64,000 nt of DNA from Trinickia dabaoshanensis (GTDB lineage: Bacteria; Pseudomonadota; Gammaproteobacteria; Burkholderiales; Burkholderiaceae). This document shows positions 44,137 to 53,886 of the stretch, piece after piece. Under the pieces are notes generated by a model. The model did not search any database, had not been told where the DNA came from, and saw only the letters and a program-made list of their open reading frames with translations. Both the position numbers and the translations under genes were made by a program. Each line of letters begins with the position of its first letter. Positions within the stretch are counted from its first letter, which is position 1. The DNA is taken from assembly GCF_002879885.1 (NCBI RefSeq), contig NZ_PNYA01000002.1, positions 1 to 64,000 on the forward strand, given 5' to 3'.

Positions 44137-44703
44137 ATGATGAAACCGTCTCTCGCCCTCGTTCTTGCGGTATCGGCCCTGGCCAGCGCTCCGGCGTTCG
44201 CCGCCCGCGCGTGCAATCCGCAAGTCGAAGCCAACATCAAGGCGGAGCAGTCTGCGGCGATCGCCAAGGACGCGTCGGACGCTGCCGCGCCTCTGCACGA
44301 CTTGCAGCAATCGCCGGTCACCTCGGCCAGCGGCGGGGCGTTTGGCTGCGTGTCGTCGATCTGGCCGACCATCAACACCGGGTTTCACTTGCCGACCATG
44401 GACCAGATCATCAACGGTGTGATGACAACGGCCATCCAGAAAGCATGTACCGCTGCGAGGAATGAGATCGCCGGCGCGACGAGCGGCATCAACGCGACGG
44501 CGCAACAGGTCACGGGCCAGATCAACACCGCGACCGCAGGCGTGACAAACAGCATTCCCGGCATGCCGTCGATGGGCGGCTCGGTCGGCGTTACGACGGG
44601 CGCTGGCGGCGTCACGGTGAACGGTGCCCCGTCCGGTGCCGTGAGCGGCCAGGCATCGGCGCCCGTCACGTCCGGGTGGAACACCATCCGCTCGCTGTTC
44701 TGA
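44137..44703 (+). CDS. Exported transfer-region protein
   Basis: 188 aa with GGGGG before the ATGATG start. A signal peptide (LALVLAVSALASAPAFA) is cut near residue 22. The mature part has two Cys (ACNPQ and GCVSSIW), a helical middle and a Gly/Ser/Thr-rich tail. It begins nine bases after the TraX-like gene and ends 11 bases before the next, so one operon. No enzyme motif is present. A periplasmic component of the mating system is the likely role. Confidence 0.7.
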   Translation: MMKPSLALVLAVSALASAPAFAARACNPQVEANIKAEQSAAIAKDASDAAAPLHDLQQSPVTSASGGAFGCVSSIWPTINTGFHLPTMDQIINGVMTTAIQKACTAARNEIAGATSGINATAQQVTGQINTATAGVTNSIPGMPSMGGSVGVTTGAGGVTVNGAPSGAVSGQASAPVTSGWNTIRSLF

Positions 44704-44714
44704 TTGGAGGTCGC

Positions 44715-45965
44715 ATGAAATCACGGTTCTCGTTGCGCGCAACTTTCGCTGCCCTGCTTGCCGCCGGTGCGGTAAGCGCTGCTTCGCCCGCCTACGCGAC
44801 CGACGTCGTGTGGGATCCGGGCGTCAACACCACGCTCGTCACGGGCTTCACGTCGACCAACTCCGGCCTGAGCGGAATCATCGGCGAGCTGCAATCGATC
44901 CTGAGCTACTTGATGGGCTCGACCACCGGCGGCAACGGCCTGGTCGAAACCATCGCGTCGATGAACGACAAGTTGGCCCATGCGAACGCGACGGCCGATC
45001 AAAACTGGGCGATGAACGACACGACCGATCGGCGTCGGCGCGCGGAAACGATCGTCGCCCAGCGCCGGATCGCTCGGGCGGACGACGTGGGCGGCTGCGA
45101 AGAAACGACGGCCGCCGCCGGGCGCGGCGCCGGTTCGGCCGCGACCCTGGCGTCGAAGCTGTCGATCGACGCGGACATCGAGGCGAAGATGACGGAGAAC
45201 CAGAACGGCTTCACCGAAAAGGCCGAAGTGCTGAACCGGGCGAACTACTGCTCGGCCCAGGACGTGACGAACAAACGGCCCGGCTGCTCGGCGGTTGGGC
45301 CATTGCCGGGCGCGGACATCGAGCTCGGGACACTGACGACGCCGCCGACGAAAGACGCGTCGACGCCGACCAACGTAACGCTCGCCTCGGGCACGCAACA
45401 GGACGCGGCCAAGGCCGTGATCCGCAACGTGGTGTCGCCCATCCCGCCGCAAGATCCGCCGCCGTCGGCCGCAGCGACGCCGCTGGCTGCGGAGTATTTC
45501 GCCGAGGCCAACGTGTTCCGCGCGCGCCTCTCCGCTGCTGCGGACGCGTTGAGCAACATCGCTTCGATCCGATTTGCGAACCAAGCCCTGGCTCAGCAGA
45601 CGGTCAACGGCGAGACGGTCGGGCAGACCTGGAACGATCCCGCGACGAAGGCGAAGTTCGCCCAGCTCTTCCCGGGTCAGCCGTTTCCGGCCGTGCCATC
45701 CGAATGGGAGCTCCTGCGGTACGACGTGTACAGCCGATGGGCGGACGCAACCGGGCCCGACAGTTGGCAGAGCCGCGTGGCCACGATGACGCAAGAAGAG
45801 ACCGGACGCGAAACGATCCGGCTCTTGGCGGAGATGTCGCGCATTCAGATGCTTCAGGTCGAGCGGCAGGACGACACGAACAAGATCCTGGCGGCGTTGC
45901 TGTCGAGCGACCTGGATCCGCAGACGCGGCAGCAGCTCGAAGAACTGCGAAAGACGATCCACTGA
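44715..45965 (+). CDS. Exported transfer-region protein (416 aa)
   Basis: ATG 44715 follows GGAGG. A signal peptide (FAALLAAGAVSAASPAYA) is followed by a long helical protein with repeated charged stretches (KLAHANATADQNWAM, RRRRAETIVAQRRIARA) and a C-terminal EMSRIQMLQVERQDDTNKILAAL helix. The layout, export plus long helices, recalls VirB5/TraW-type periplasmic transfer proteins, but no motif confirms this. It is the third gene of the same operon. Confidence 0.7.
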   Translation: MKSRFSLRATFAALLAAGAVSAASPAYATDVVWDPGVNTTLVTGFTSTNSGLSGIIGELQSILSYLMGSTTGGNGLVETIASMNDKLAHANATADQNWAMNDTTDRRRRAETIVAQRRIARADDVGGCEETTAAAGRGAGSAATLASKLSIDADIEAKMTENQNGFTEKAEVLNRANYCSAQDVTNKRPGCSAVGPLPGADIELGTLTTPPTKDASTPTNVTLASGTQQDAAKAVIRNVVSPIPPQDPPPSAAATPLAAEYFAEANVFRARLSAAADALSNIASIRFANQALAQQTVNGETVGQTWNDPATKAKFAQLFPGQPFPAVPSEWELLRYDVYSRWADATGPDSWQSRVATMTQEETGRETIRLLAEMSRIQMLQVERQDDTNKILAALLSSDLDPQTRQQLEELRKTIH

Positions 45966-46183
45966 TCAATCGGCACCCCGTCGCACCGCCCGGCCTGGGT
46001 CGGGCGATTTGCTTCATGCGCCCGCTCACATTGGCTCAATGGATTATTGGCACCGATGTGTCATGGCACAAATGGGCCGAGCCTCCACTCGGTAGACCTC
46101 TCGTCCGGCATGCCCATCCGGGCGTTGCCGCGCATGGCGTTCTCCGCAATGGTGAATACGACGACTCCACCGAGGAAACCGCC

Positions 46184-46609
46184 ATGACCTCCAAACCGCT
46201 CCTAGCTGCGATGCTCGCCAGCCTCGCGTTGCTCACCGCCCCCGCACACGCTCAACGGTTCACGGAACACTACCGGTACCAAACCGCGACGGCGAGCGGC
46301 TGCACAGCGCTCTTCCTGCACCGACAAACGTACGACGGCGGTATCGCCGGCAACGCCATCTCTGGCTACGGCTGGTGGATGAAGCTTCAAGACACGTGCG
46401 GCGGATACAACGACACGGCAAACTTCGCGGCGATGGGTTACTGCACGACCGGAATTGTCTACGATTCGGCGCGGTGCTCCGTGAGCGGGGTCGTGGTGCG
46501 CACCTGGCGCGTACATGCCAACTGCGGGCGCGAACTGCTCGCACAAATGGACGGCGCGGCGTACACCGGCCAGGCAAGCTCAACGTGCGTGGGCGTCCCG
46601 ACCTCTTGA
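46184..46609 (+). CDS. Small exported cysteine-containing protein
   Basis: 141 aa from ATG 46184 with GAGGA upstream. A signal peptide (LLAAMLASLALLTAPAHA) is cut near residue 24. The mature protein has about seven Cys (for example SGCTALF, DTCGGYN, GYCTTGI, ARCSVSG, ANCGREL, STCVG), enough for several disulfide bonds, and is Trp/Tyr-rich. Probably periplasmic or secreted. It is the last plus-strand gene before the integrase. Function unknown. Confidence 0.65.
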   Translation: MTSKPLLAAMLASLALLTAPAHAQRFTEHYRYQTATASGCTALFLHRQTYDGGIAGNAISGYGWWMKLQDTCGGYNDTANFAAMGYCTTGIVYDSARCSVSGVVVRTWRVHANCGRELLAQMDGAAYTGQASSTCVGVPTS

Positions 46610-46635
46610 AGAGGGAGCCACGGCGACGCGGAGCA

Positions 46636-48165
46636 TCAAGATTGAGGAGTTAGCAACGCGCGCAAAAGCTGCTCACGCAGCGCCGGATCTTTAAGAATAT
46701 TTTGGATTTGCTCGGCCCCGATCGATGCAGCCGGCCCCGCTGGTGCTGGCTCGGCTACTTCCGGCTCCTCGATCAACCCGGCCAGCCGCATCAACCGGCG
46801 TTCGCGCGCTTCGTACAACGGGCGCAAGAGTTCGACTTTTTCCTGGATGTAATGCCGGAGCGTCACGTCGTCACGTGCCTGGGCGTGGTTCATCGCCACC
46901 TTGACCATCGCGACGTCGCCGGCCGTGTCCCGCGCGAGTTCCGTACCGAACGTCCGCCGGAGGTCGTGCAGCCCCACGCGCAATCCGCTCGCTGCGTTGC
47001 ATCGGTCAAGCAGGCTTCGCACGTCGACAATGTGCTTGCCCCGTTGCCGAGACGGAAACACCCAGTGCTCAGGCTCTCGCGCTGTCGCGACCACCGAGCC
47101 GCGCGGCAACAAGTTCTTTTCGCGCCGCTGCCGCAGCAGCTCCGCGATGAACGGCGTCAACGGGAACACATGCTCGATCTTATTTTTCGTCAAGGTGCCG
47201 CGGAACGTCACACTCTTCTCTTCGAAATCCACGCAGTCCCACGTCAGCTTTTGGGTCTCCGTTCGGCGGCCGCCCCACAGCAGGACGCAAAGCAGGTAGT
47301 CGGCGGCAACATTGACGGTCAGGGCAGGGTCCGCGTGAAGCGTCCCGAGAGTTTTTAGCCACTTCTCACCGGACGTCTTCGTCGTCGGCAATACGGTGGT
47401 GCGAGCCCGAGCCTGGGGCAATGGGTTCCGCCTGCGGTAGATCGAAAACGGTGTAGCGCGCTTGTCGAGCAGCCCATTGACATCGCTGAGCGCCGCATGG
47501 TTATACGCTGCGCACAACGTGCGGTATATCTTGTTACCGCTGCTGATATCACGGAGGTAAGGGGATAGCTGTGCTTTCACCGGATCATCCCGGTCGAACT
47601 CCGGGTTGGGCGCGTACCAGTACGCCAGGCTGCGACCCACGATCTCGGGCGTCACTTTATCGAACGGGGTGCACCACAACTCCGTGTCGGCCATCCACCT
47701 TTGAACCTGCACCCAATCCTTGTACGTTTTCGGCGCGACCTGGCTCTTGCGTTCGTCCATATAGGCTTCGAAAACCAAGCCGAACGTCCGCTTCTGGCGA
47801 GCCTTGGCCGCGTCCGTTCGCTCCTTCTGCTCAGTGATCTCGAGCAGCGGGTCCACGCCGCTGCGCATCAGGCCGAGCCAGATGCCGGCCCTCTTACGAG
47901 CTTCAGTAACGGTGTGAAGCTCCTTGCGGTAGATCCCCAACGCTCGCTTCACCGATGTGCTGCCGCCCATCTTCCGCTGCACGAAGAACGATATGGCGTT
48001 CTTCGAGACCCGCACGCCGAACCCTTTCATCTCACTGTCGCGGACGAGGTAGTCGACGCCTCTATGGTTCGGTTCAGTGACGAGCTTTCCTCGGGCATCA
48101 AGGCCGGTCGGAACGGCGTCGAACTGGAGCTGGTCCAGGACATCCTGGGTGATTTTTATTTGCAT
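46636..48165 (-). CDS. int: Tyrosine site-specific integrase of the element
   Basis: 509 aa. An arm-binding N-terminus (about 30-130) has the SEMKGFGVRVSK and GIYRKELHTVTEAR patterns of P4-type integrases. The catalytic domain has Arg in WGGRRTET (about 303), His-x-x-Arg in LHDLRRTFG (about 399), His in MNHAQ and Tyr in RHYIQ (about 439). All four residues are present. It would recombine the element with a tRNA-Lys gene; a tRNA-Lys 3' half lies 220 bp upstream of its start. The C-terminal 60 residues are an extra helical tail. Confidence 0.93.
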   Translation of the reverse strand: MQIKITQDVLDQLQFDAVPTGLDARGKLVTEPNHRGVDYLVRDSEMKGFGVRVSKNAISFFVQRKMGGSTSVKRALGIYRKELHTVTEARKRAGIWLGLMRSGVDPLLEITEQKERTDAAKARQKRTFGLVFEAYMDERKSQVAPKTYKDWVQVQRWMADTELWCTPFDKVTPEIVGRSLAYWYAPNPEFDRDDPVKAQLSPYLRDISSGNKIYRTLCAAYNHAALSDVNGLLDKRATPFSIYRRRNPLPQARARTTVLPTTKTSGEKWLKTLGTLHADPALTVNVAADYLLCVLLWGGRRTETQKLTWDCVDFEEKSVTFRGTLTKNKIEHVFPLTPFIAELLRQRREKNLLPRGSVVATAREPEHWVFPSRQRGKHIVDVRSLLDRCNAASGLRVGLHDLRRTFGTELARDTAGDVAMVKVAMNHAQARDDVTLRHYIQEKVELLRPLYEARERRLMRLAGLIEEPEVAEPAPAGPAASIGAEQIQNILKDPALREQLLRALLTPQS

Positions 48166-48214
48166 GTCGAGCGCACTGAAACGAGCCGATTGAGTGCTCG
48201 GATTCTAGCATCGC

Positions 48215-48264
48215 GTGGCTCCGCCATGGCTCCCATGGCTCCGGAAATCACCCGCCATGGCTCC
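48215..48264. repeat. Four TGGCTCC repeats between integrase and attachment site
   Basis: TGGCTCC occurs at 48216, 48227, 48236 and 48258, mostly as ATGGCTCC. The 50-bp cluster lies between the integrase start and the tRNA-Lys fragment, where integrase arm sites or an excisionase site would be expected. The rest of 48166-48384 holds no gene. Confidence 0.4.
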
Positions 48265-48384
48265 CCGCTTATTCGGCCTTATTTTCCCTTTCGAGAACGA
48301 GATCAACGGTAGAATAAGGCTTTCAGGCCGATCGACGTGTGATCGCCGGGCCACCAAAACCGGAAAATATTGCAAAACCACGAA

Positions 48385-48429
48385 CTTTTAATCCGTTGGT
48401 CACTGGTTCGAATCCAGTACGGCCTACCA
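48385..48429 (+). tRNA. 3' half of tRNA-Lys(UUU); probable attachment site of the element
   Basis: From the anticodon loop CTTTTAA (48385-48391) through the variable loop, the T-arm with GGTTCGAATCC, and the acceptor strand to CCA (48427-48429), the sequence is a tRNA-Lys 3' end. Upstream there is no D-arm or 5' acceptor strand, so it is not a functional gene. Integrases of this type insert at the 3' half of tRNA genes and leave a displaced copy like this at the far end. An intact tRNA-Lys should lie at the other boundary. Confidence 0.8.
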
Positions 48430-48438
48430 AGAAAGTAA

Positions 48439-48470
48439 GGGGTTGCGTGTGAGCGCAACCCCTTTTTCTT
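48439..48470 (+). terminator. Rho-independent terminator after the tRNA fragment
   Basis: A 9-bp stem GGGGTTGCG/CGCAACCCC (48439-48447 and 48454-48462) with a 6-nt loop is followed by TTTTTCTTT. It is the native terminator of the tRNA-Lys gene and lies outside the element. Confidence 0.8.
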
Positions 48471-48528
48471 TGCCGACTGTCAACGACGTGCCGACCGCGT
48501 TAACGTATGGGTTCGGCGGTATCGTGCG

Positions 48529-48900
48529 TCAATTGCCTCTATTGACCGTGGCCTCGATCTCGGCGGTATCCCATTTCCCACGGCGCATGGCGTCAGCCAA
48601 CATCCCCAAGGTCAACGGTACGAGCGCCGGCCGGCGAAACCGTTTTGAAAACAGCCCCAGGAACGATGAGAGTAGCTGCTGACCTTCCGGGCCGAAGTAG
48701 CGTCTATACGGAAAGCCCTGCGCCTGCACGTTAAACGTCTCCGCCCACTTATCGATGAATTCGACGGCGTCGAGCCCTGTTAGGCCGAGGTCTTCCTCAA
48801 GGCGCGATGTTGGCTGTAAGTTCAGTCGACCGCCAAACAGAGGCCGACCCAGCTCTTCCCGTGCGAACTCCTCTAGGCGCTCCCAAGTTGTATCGTTCAT
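48529..48900 (-). CDS. DUF1493-family protein
   Basis: 123 aa. The pattern SRLEEDLGLTGLDAVEFIDKWAETFNV and YFGPEG fits DUF1493, small acyl-carrier-like proteins found beside STM2901-type genes. In carriers the region after LTGLDAVEF would hold the phosphopantetheine Ser; here it is Asp, so it is probably not modified. Its start overlaps the stop of the STM2901-like gene (ATGA). Biological role unknown for the family. Confidence 0.75.
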   Translation of the reverse strand: MNDTTWERLEEFAREELGRPLFGGRLNLQPTSRLEEDLGLTGLDAVEFIDKWAETFNVQAQGFPYRRYFGPEGQQLLSSFLGLFSKRFRRPALVPLTLGMLADAMRRGKWDTAEIEATVNRGN

Positions 48901-49330
48901 AGGGACAGCCGATCATCCGGTTTCGCAAGGCGGTTGTTGGTCACCACTGTATTACGCATGATCATGAACGCGTCTCGCGCTAAGAACAGTTCGCCGATGA
49001 CCGGTATCGTTCGGCCGACGAATGCGCCGAGATTGCGCGTAAACGCGATTCGGACGCCGCTAAGCCCAACCTTAGTAATCATCGGCAGCCGAACGCGCAC
49101 CTTGAAAGGCAACAGCTTACGAGCAGTTAGCGAAGCGACCGATGTGCCCTCGGTCGCACCGGCACTTTGCCTGGTACGGGCACGTCGGCCTGACCGAGCA
49201 ACACAGCGGACGCGGCAGCTAAGTCATCAAAGCCGAGCTGCTTTCGAGTCTCATCGAGTGCCACGTAGACAAACAGGTCAGCGGGCGTGAGATTTTGGTG
49301 GATTCCGTATGTGTACCGGTTATCGCTCAT
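48897..49330 (-). pseudogene. STM2901-family gene with one-base deletion
   Basis: ATG 49330 (MSDNRYTYGIHQNLTPADLFVYV) has GGAG upstream. The frame is right until about 49160 and then ends early at 49127. The other frame supplies the rest: GTSVASLTARKLLPFKVRVRLP, then GVRIAFTRNLGAFVGR to a stop at 48897. Adding one G in the CCGG at about 49159-49162 restores PGATEGTSVAS and one protein of about 145 aa. Usually a DUF1493 partner. Either a true knock-out or an assembly indel. Confidence 0.65.
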
Positions 49331-49580
49331 TCTTTTCTCCGTTCACCTCGCGTGGGACGCTGCTCTCTCAGCGTTTGGAACCCCGCGCGAAGCCGGTACT
49401 TTACATGAGCGGGACATGGGCCCGCCGGGACGCATACGTTAGTCGGACGAATCCTTTTCGTCGTCCTGTTTCTCTTTCCATCTCGCGCTCTCTCTGTCGG
49501 TGAGAACAGCCGGAACGGTTGAGAGAGGATGACCATCTCTCAAGTTCCGGAACGGCCCTCGGAATAGCCAGATGCTGTTC

Positions 49581-49607
49581 GCCGGCACCGCGTGTGCCGG
49601 CTTTTTT
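49581..49607. terminator. Terminator hairpin
   Basis: A perfect 8-bp stem GCCGGCAC/GTGCCGGC with a 5-nt loop at 49581-49601, followed by T6 on the plus strand. It lies at the end of the 49607-49879 gene. Confidence 0.65.
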
Positions 49608-49879
49608 CATGCAGCGGCACGCCAGCGGCGCAACGCGATATTCGCGAGCCACACGAGCACGGCAGCCACTAGCATCGAGGCCGCGATGATGACCAGCAGA
49701 CCGACCGTTTCGATATCGTCTGCGTTCCTGATGGTATCCATGCCCAAAGCCCGCATCACGAACGCAATCGACGCCGGCAGCACCGGGAATTCATAGGGTA
49801 GACCGTCAATCCAGCGTGAAAGCAGGAGACCAAGCACGAGCGTCGCAATGATATTTACGCCGTAGCGGACCCACTTCAT
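49607..49879 (-). CDS. Small membrane protein (90 aa)
   Basis: ATG 49879 follows GGAGG by eight nt. Two hydrophobic segments, about 7-23 (VNIIATLVLGLLLSRWI) and 60-83 (VGLLVIIAASMLVAAVLVWLANIAL), are joined by a loop. Its start overlaps the stop of the decayed PAAR-like gene (TAATG), so they were once co-translated. No family recognised. Confidence 0.6.
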   Translation of the reverse strand: MKWVRYGVNIIATLVLGLLLSRWIDGLPYEFPVLPASIAFVMRALGMDTIRNADDIETVGLLVIIAASMLVAAVLVWLANIALRRWRAAA

Positions 49880-50040
49880 TAGCGGACCTCCACCGTACCG
49901 TAAGCTTTGACCGTAGTGCCCTGCACAGCGAGCGTCGCGCCGCACGCCGTTGGCGAATGTTTCATCATCGATCTTGCCATCGGCACGATACAGCGCGAAC
50001 CATTGGCATACCCCCCCATGATGGTGTCGAATCGGGCAGC
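49880..50040 (-). pseudogene. Decayed PAAR-like gene fragment
   Basis: Pieces of a PAAR-type sequence are spread over two frames: CPIRHHHGG, then YANGSR, ADGKIDDETFANG and ACGATLAVQGTTVKAYGTVEV, ending at 49880. At least three single-base shifts are needed to join them, one in a G7 run near 50015. The last frame leads directly into the 90-aa membrane protein. Probably a dead type VI spike-tip gene. The bases from 50040 to the ABC-F stop show nothing clear. Confidence 0.45.
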
Positions 50041-50121
50041 CTGCCACAGCCGCCGTTGCGAAAGCAAGGCGGTCTACTAAAGTTGACAGGGCGCGATCTG
50101 TATCTTCGTCACCCTCGGTTT

Positions 50122-51567
<1,446 letters not shown>

Positions 51568-51640
51568 AGGCGTATCTCCTGTGGAAGGTTCCGGCGACAT
51601 CCGCGCCGCGAAAATGCAAAAAACATAAGTGCAAAAAACA

Positions 51641-52402
51641 TTAGGCAAGAACGGCGTCGCGCGGTTCGACGAGGGCCGACTCTACGAGGCGCAACACGTC
51701 GTCCGCGTTCTGTCGAATAAAGAAATGATCGCCGTCGAACCAGTTCACGTCGCACGCGGCCGTCGTCTCGGCGCGCCACCCCTCGACCTGCCCGGGCCGC
51801 ACATGGGTATCGCCACGACCGGCCAGCACGGTCAACGGCACATCGAGCGCGGGTAGCGGCCGATAGACGTAGTTCGACACCAGCTCGAAATCGGCGCGTA
51901 TCACCGGCATCACGAGCTCCATCAGCTCGCGATTGTTCAAAACGTCGACGGGCGTGCCGTTGTAGCGCCGCAGCGCCGCGACGAGCGCATCGTCGTCCAT
52001 CAAATGCAGCGGCTCGGTATCGCGCTCGGATGAGGGCGAGCCGCAACCGGACACCATCAATCGAACCGGCATGGGCAAGCCGAGCGTACGGCATCGCCGC
52101 GTGAACTCGAAGGCCAGCAATGCGCCGAGGCTGTGGCCGAAGCATGCGAACGGCATATCGCAGTATGGACGCACGGCATCCAACGCCGCATCGACGACCT
52201 CGGCCGGCGACAGCATCGGCGTCTCGCGCAGCCGTCCGCCGCGCCCCGGCAACTGTAACGGACATACGTCGATCCGCGGTGCGAGCTTCGCCTGCCACGG
52301 CAAGAAGTCGGCTGCGCTGCCGCCCGCGTACGAAAAACAGAACAGCCGCCACTGCGCATCGGATCGAGGCGGACGGATCAACCACGGTGTCGGATAAGTC
52401 AT
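51641..52402 (-). CDS. Type II thioesterase of NRPS cluster
   Basis: 253 aa from ATG 52402 with GGAGTG seven nt upstream. Alpha/beta-hydrolase with the nucleophile Ser in CFGHSLGAL (about 85), Asp in LAGRGDTHV and His in GDHFF. An early FCFSYAGGSA and LQLPGRGGR fit external thioesterases that remove wrong or stalled acyl groups from carrier domains. No integrated thioesterase is seen in the two synthetases here, so this enzyme may also matter for release, but editing is the usual role. Five bases separate it from the ParB/SerK-like gene. Confidence 0.9.
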   Translation of the reverse strand: MTYPTPWLIRPPRSDAQWRLFCFSYAGGSAADFLPWQAKLAPRIDVCPLQLPGRGGRLRETPMLSPAEVVDAALDAVRPYCDMPFACFGHSLGALLAFEFTRRCRTLGLPMPVRLMVSGCGSPSSERDTEPLHLMDDDALVAALRRYNGTPVDVLNNRELMELVMPVIRADFELVSNYVYRPLPALDVPLTVLAGRGDTHVRPGQVEGWRAETTAACDVNWFDGDHFFIRQNADDVLRLVESALVEPRDAVLA

Positions 52403-52407
52403 CGAAT

Positions 52408-52863
52408 TCACTCCGGTTCGGTGAAGAGGCGGGCGGGCCGCTCGGATCGAATACGCTCCGGCGCCGGCCGCTTGAGCATCGACAAGGCGATCGACGAGCA
52501 CGGTAGTTCGGGGGCGAAGACATGCCGCGTGCTCTTGTAGGGCAACAGCCGCTGTGCACGCATCACCTCGCGGAAAATGCGGGCGACATCGTACGGCGCG
52601 CCGGTGCGCCAGTCCGACACGGATACCTTCGGATCGTCGTAGTCGAGCAAGATGCAAGGCACGTGCGTCAAATCGAGCAGGCCCGCCGCATGTCTGCGAT
52701 GGTTGCCGTCCATGACGATGCCCGTGCGTTTCTCGACCGGAATCGGCGCGCGCCAGACGCCTTCGCCGGCGATCGAGCCGGCCAGCGCCACCGCGGCCCG
52801 CTCGTCGATTTCCTCGGATGCGCGAAGAAACGACAACGGTCGAATTTCAATGTCGTATGCCAT
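52408..52863 (-). CDS. ParB/Srx-fold protein, possibly SerK/SbnI-like free-serine kinase
   Basis: 151 aa. AGGTGG stands before the ATG. The core GEGVWRAPIPVEKRTGIVMDGNHRRHAAGLL, then VPCILLDYDDP, fits the ParB/sulfiredoxin fold. In SerK and SbnI, enzymes of that fold that phosphorylate free serine, the equivalent motif is DGHHR; here it is DGNHR. O-phosphoserine feeds diaminopropionate or other amino-acid building blocks for peptides. The family link is an inference. A regulator role of the ParB fold remains possible. It lies in the cluster between the methyltransferase and the thioesterase. Confidence 0.7.
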   Translation of the reverse strand: MAYDIEIRPLSFLRASEEIDERAAVALAGSIAGEGVWRAPIPVEKRTGIVMDGNHRRHAAGLLDLTHVPCILLDYDDPKVSVSDWRTGAPYDVARIFREVMRAQRLLPYKSTRHVFAPELPCSSIALSMLKRPAPERIRSERPARLFTEPE

Positions 52864-52893
52864 GAGCCACCTGGGATGCCTGCGTCGCGCCGC

Positions 52894-53886
52894 TCAGGCC
52901 GGCGCGCATTGAAGAACCGCGCTTTGGCCGGCGCCTTGACGGCAACGCACGAGCGTGAGGCCAGCGGCTTCGAGCAGTGCCTCGTATTGCCCGAGCGTGC
53001 GCTCGCGCCCGCCGCATACCACCATCATGTTCAGATCCATCCAGCGCCCCGGCGCAAGCGATCCCTCCTCCGGCACCGGATACTCCTGGATCAGCAGCAC
53101 GGCGCGCTCGTCCATCGCGGCTCGGCAGGTTTCGAGAACGGCGCGAGCGCCGTCTGCATCGAAGCGGTGCAAGATCTGCGATAGCAGATACACGTCGCCG
53201 TTCGCGGGCACGGCGCTGTGCCACACGCCCCCGACATGCAGGCTCCGGCCATCGGCATCGTCGTGCAAATGGACGGGCTGTGGACCGAACAGCGTGACGC
53301 GCAGCGCCGGAAACCGGGCAAGCAAGGTGGGCAGCATGCGGCCGTCGCCGCCCACGTCGACGAGATGCCGCGTCGATGAAAAATCGTAGGCGTCCAGCAG
53401 TGCCGAGAGACGTCCCGCCGAATCGTGTTCCAGGTACTTGCCGAGTTTTCCGTCGACTTCGGATTGGCGCTCGAGGTACGAAAAATAATCGGTGTCATAC
53501 AGTGCGCCGAAGCGCGGCTCTCCCGTTTTGACGCACGTATAGAGTTCGGCCCAAGCCCGATAATGTTCGTCGCCGTAGATGCAGGCGGCAAAGTCCTGTG
53601 AATCGGGCGCGCCGCTGATCAACAAGCGCGACATGTCGGTATGCGCGTAGGTGTCCTCCCCTTCCTGACGGAACACGCCGATCGTTTCGAGCGCCCGCAT
53701 CAGCCGGCGCAAGCCGTCGGCATCGCACTCGGCCCTGCGCGCGAGCTGGCCGCAATCGAGCGTCTCGTGCGCGAGCAGGTCGGCAATGCCGAGGCGCCCC
53801 GCCACGTGGATGGCCTGGGCGATCTGGTACCCGTAAATCCACTGCCGCAGTTGTCTCACATCGTCTTGCCGCATACGGTTCCCCAT
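52894..53886 (-). CDS. SAM-dependent O-methyltransferase (class of acetylserotonin/polyketide O-MTs)
   Basis: 330 aa. An N-terminal winged-helix dimerisation part (AIHVAGRLGIADLLAHE, CDADGLRRLMRALETIGVF) precedes the Rossmann fold. The SAM loop is VDVGGDGRML (the family usually has GGGxG). LSQILHRFDADGARAVLETC and PEEGSLAPGRWMDLNMMVVCGGRERT complete the pattern. It would methylate an oxygen or a related group of the product or of a precursor. The catalytic His of the family is LHRF. Start may also be the ATG four codons later. It directly abuts the MATE stop codon. Confidence 0.88.
   Translation of the reverse strand: MGNRMRQDDVRQLRQWIYGYQIAQAIHVAGRLGIADLLAHETLDCGQLARRAECDADGLRRLMRALETIGVFRQEGEDTYAHTDMSRLLISGAPDSQDFAACIYGDEHYRAWAELYTCVKTGEPRFGALYDTDYFSYLERQSEVDGKLGKYLEHDSAGRLSALLDAYDFSSTRHLVDVGGDGRMLPTLLARFPALRVTLFGPQPVHLHDDADGRSLHVGGVWHSAVPANGDVYLLSQILHRFDADGARAVLETCRAAMDERAVLLIQEYPVPEEGSLAPGRWMDLNMMVVCGGRERTLGQYEALLEAAGLTLVRCRQGAGQSAVLQCAPA

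Noticed and set aside
43384-44742. 452-residue minus frame over the TraX-like and next gene
   Set aside because: Antisense to two genes with signal or membrane segments and good ribosome sites.
48310-48429. Intact tRNA-Lys gene
   Set aside because: No D-arm or matching 5' acceptor strand exists upstream of the anticodon stem; only the 3' half is present.
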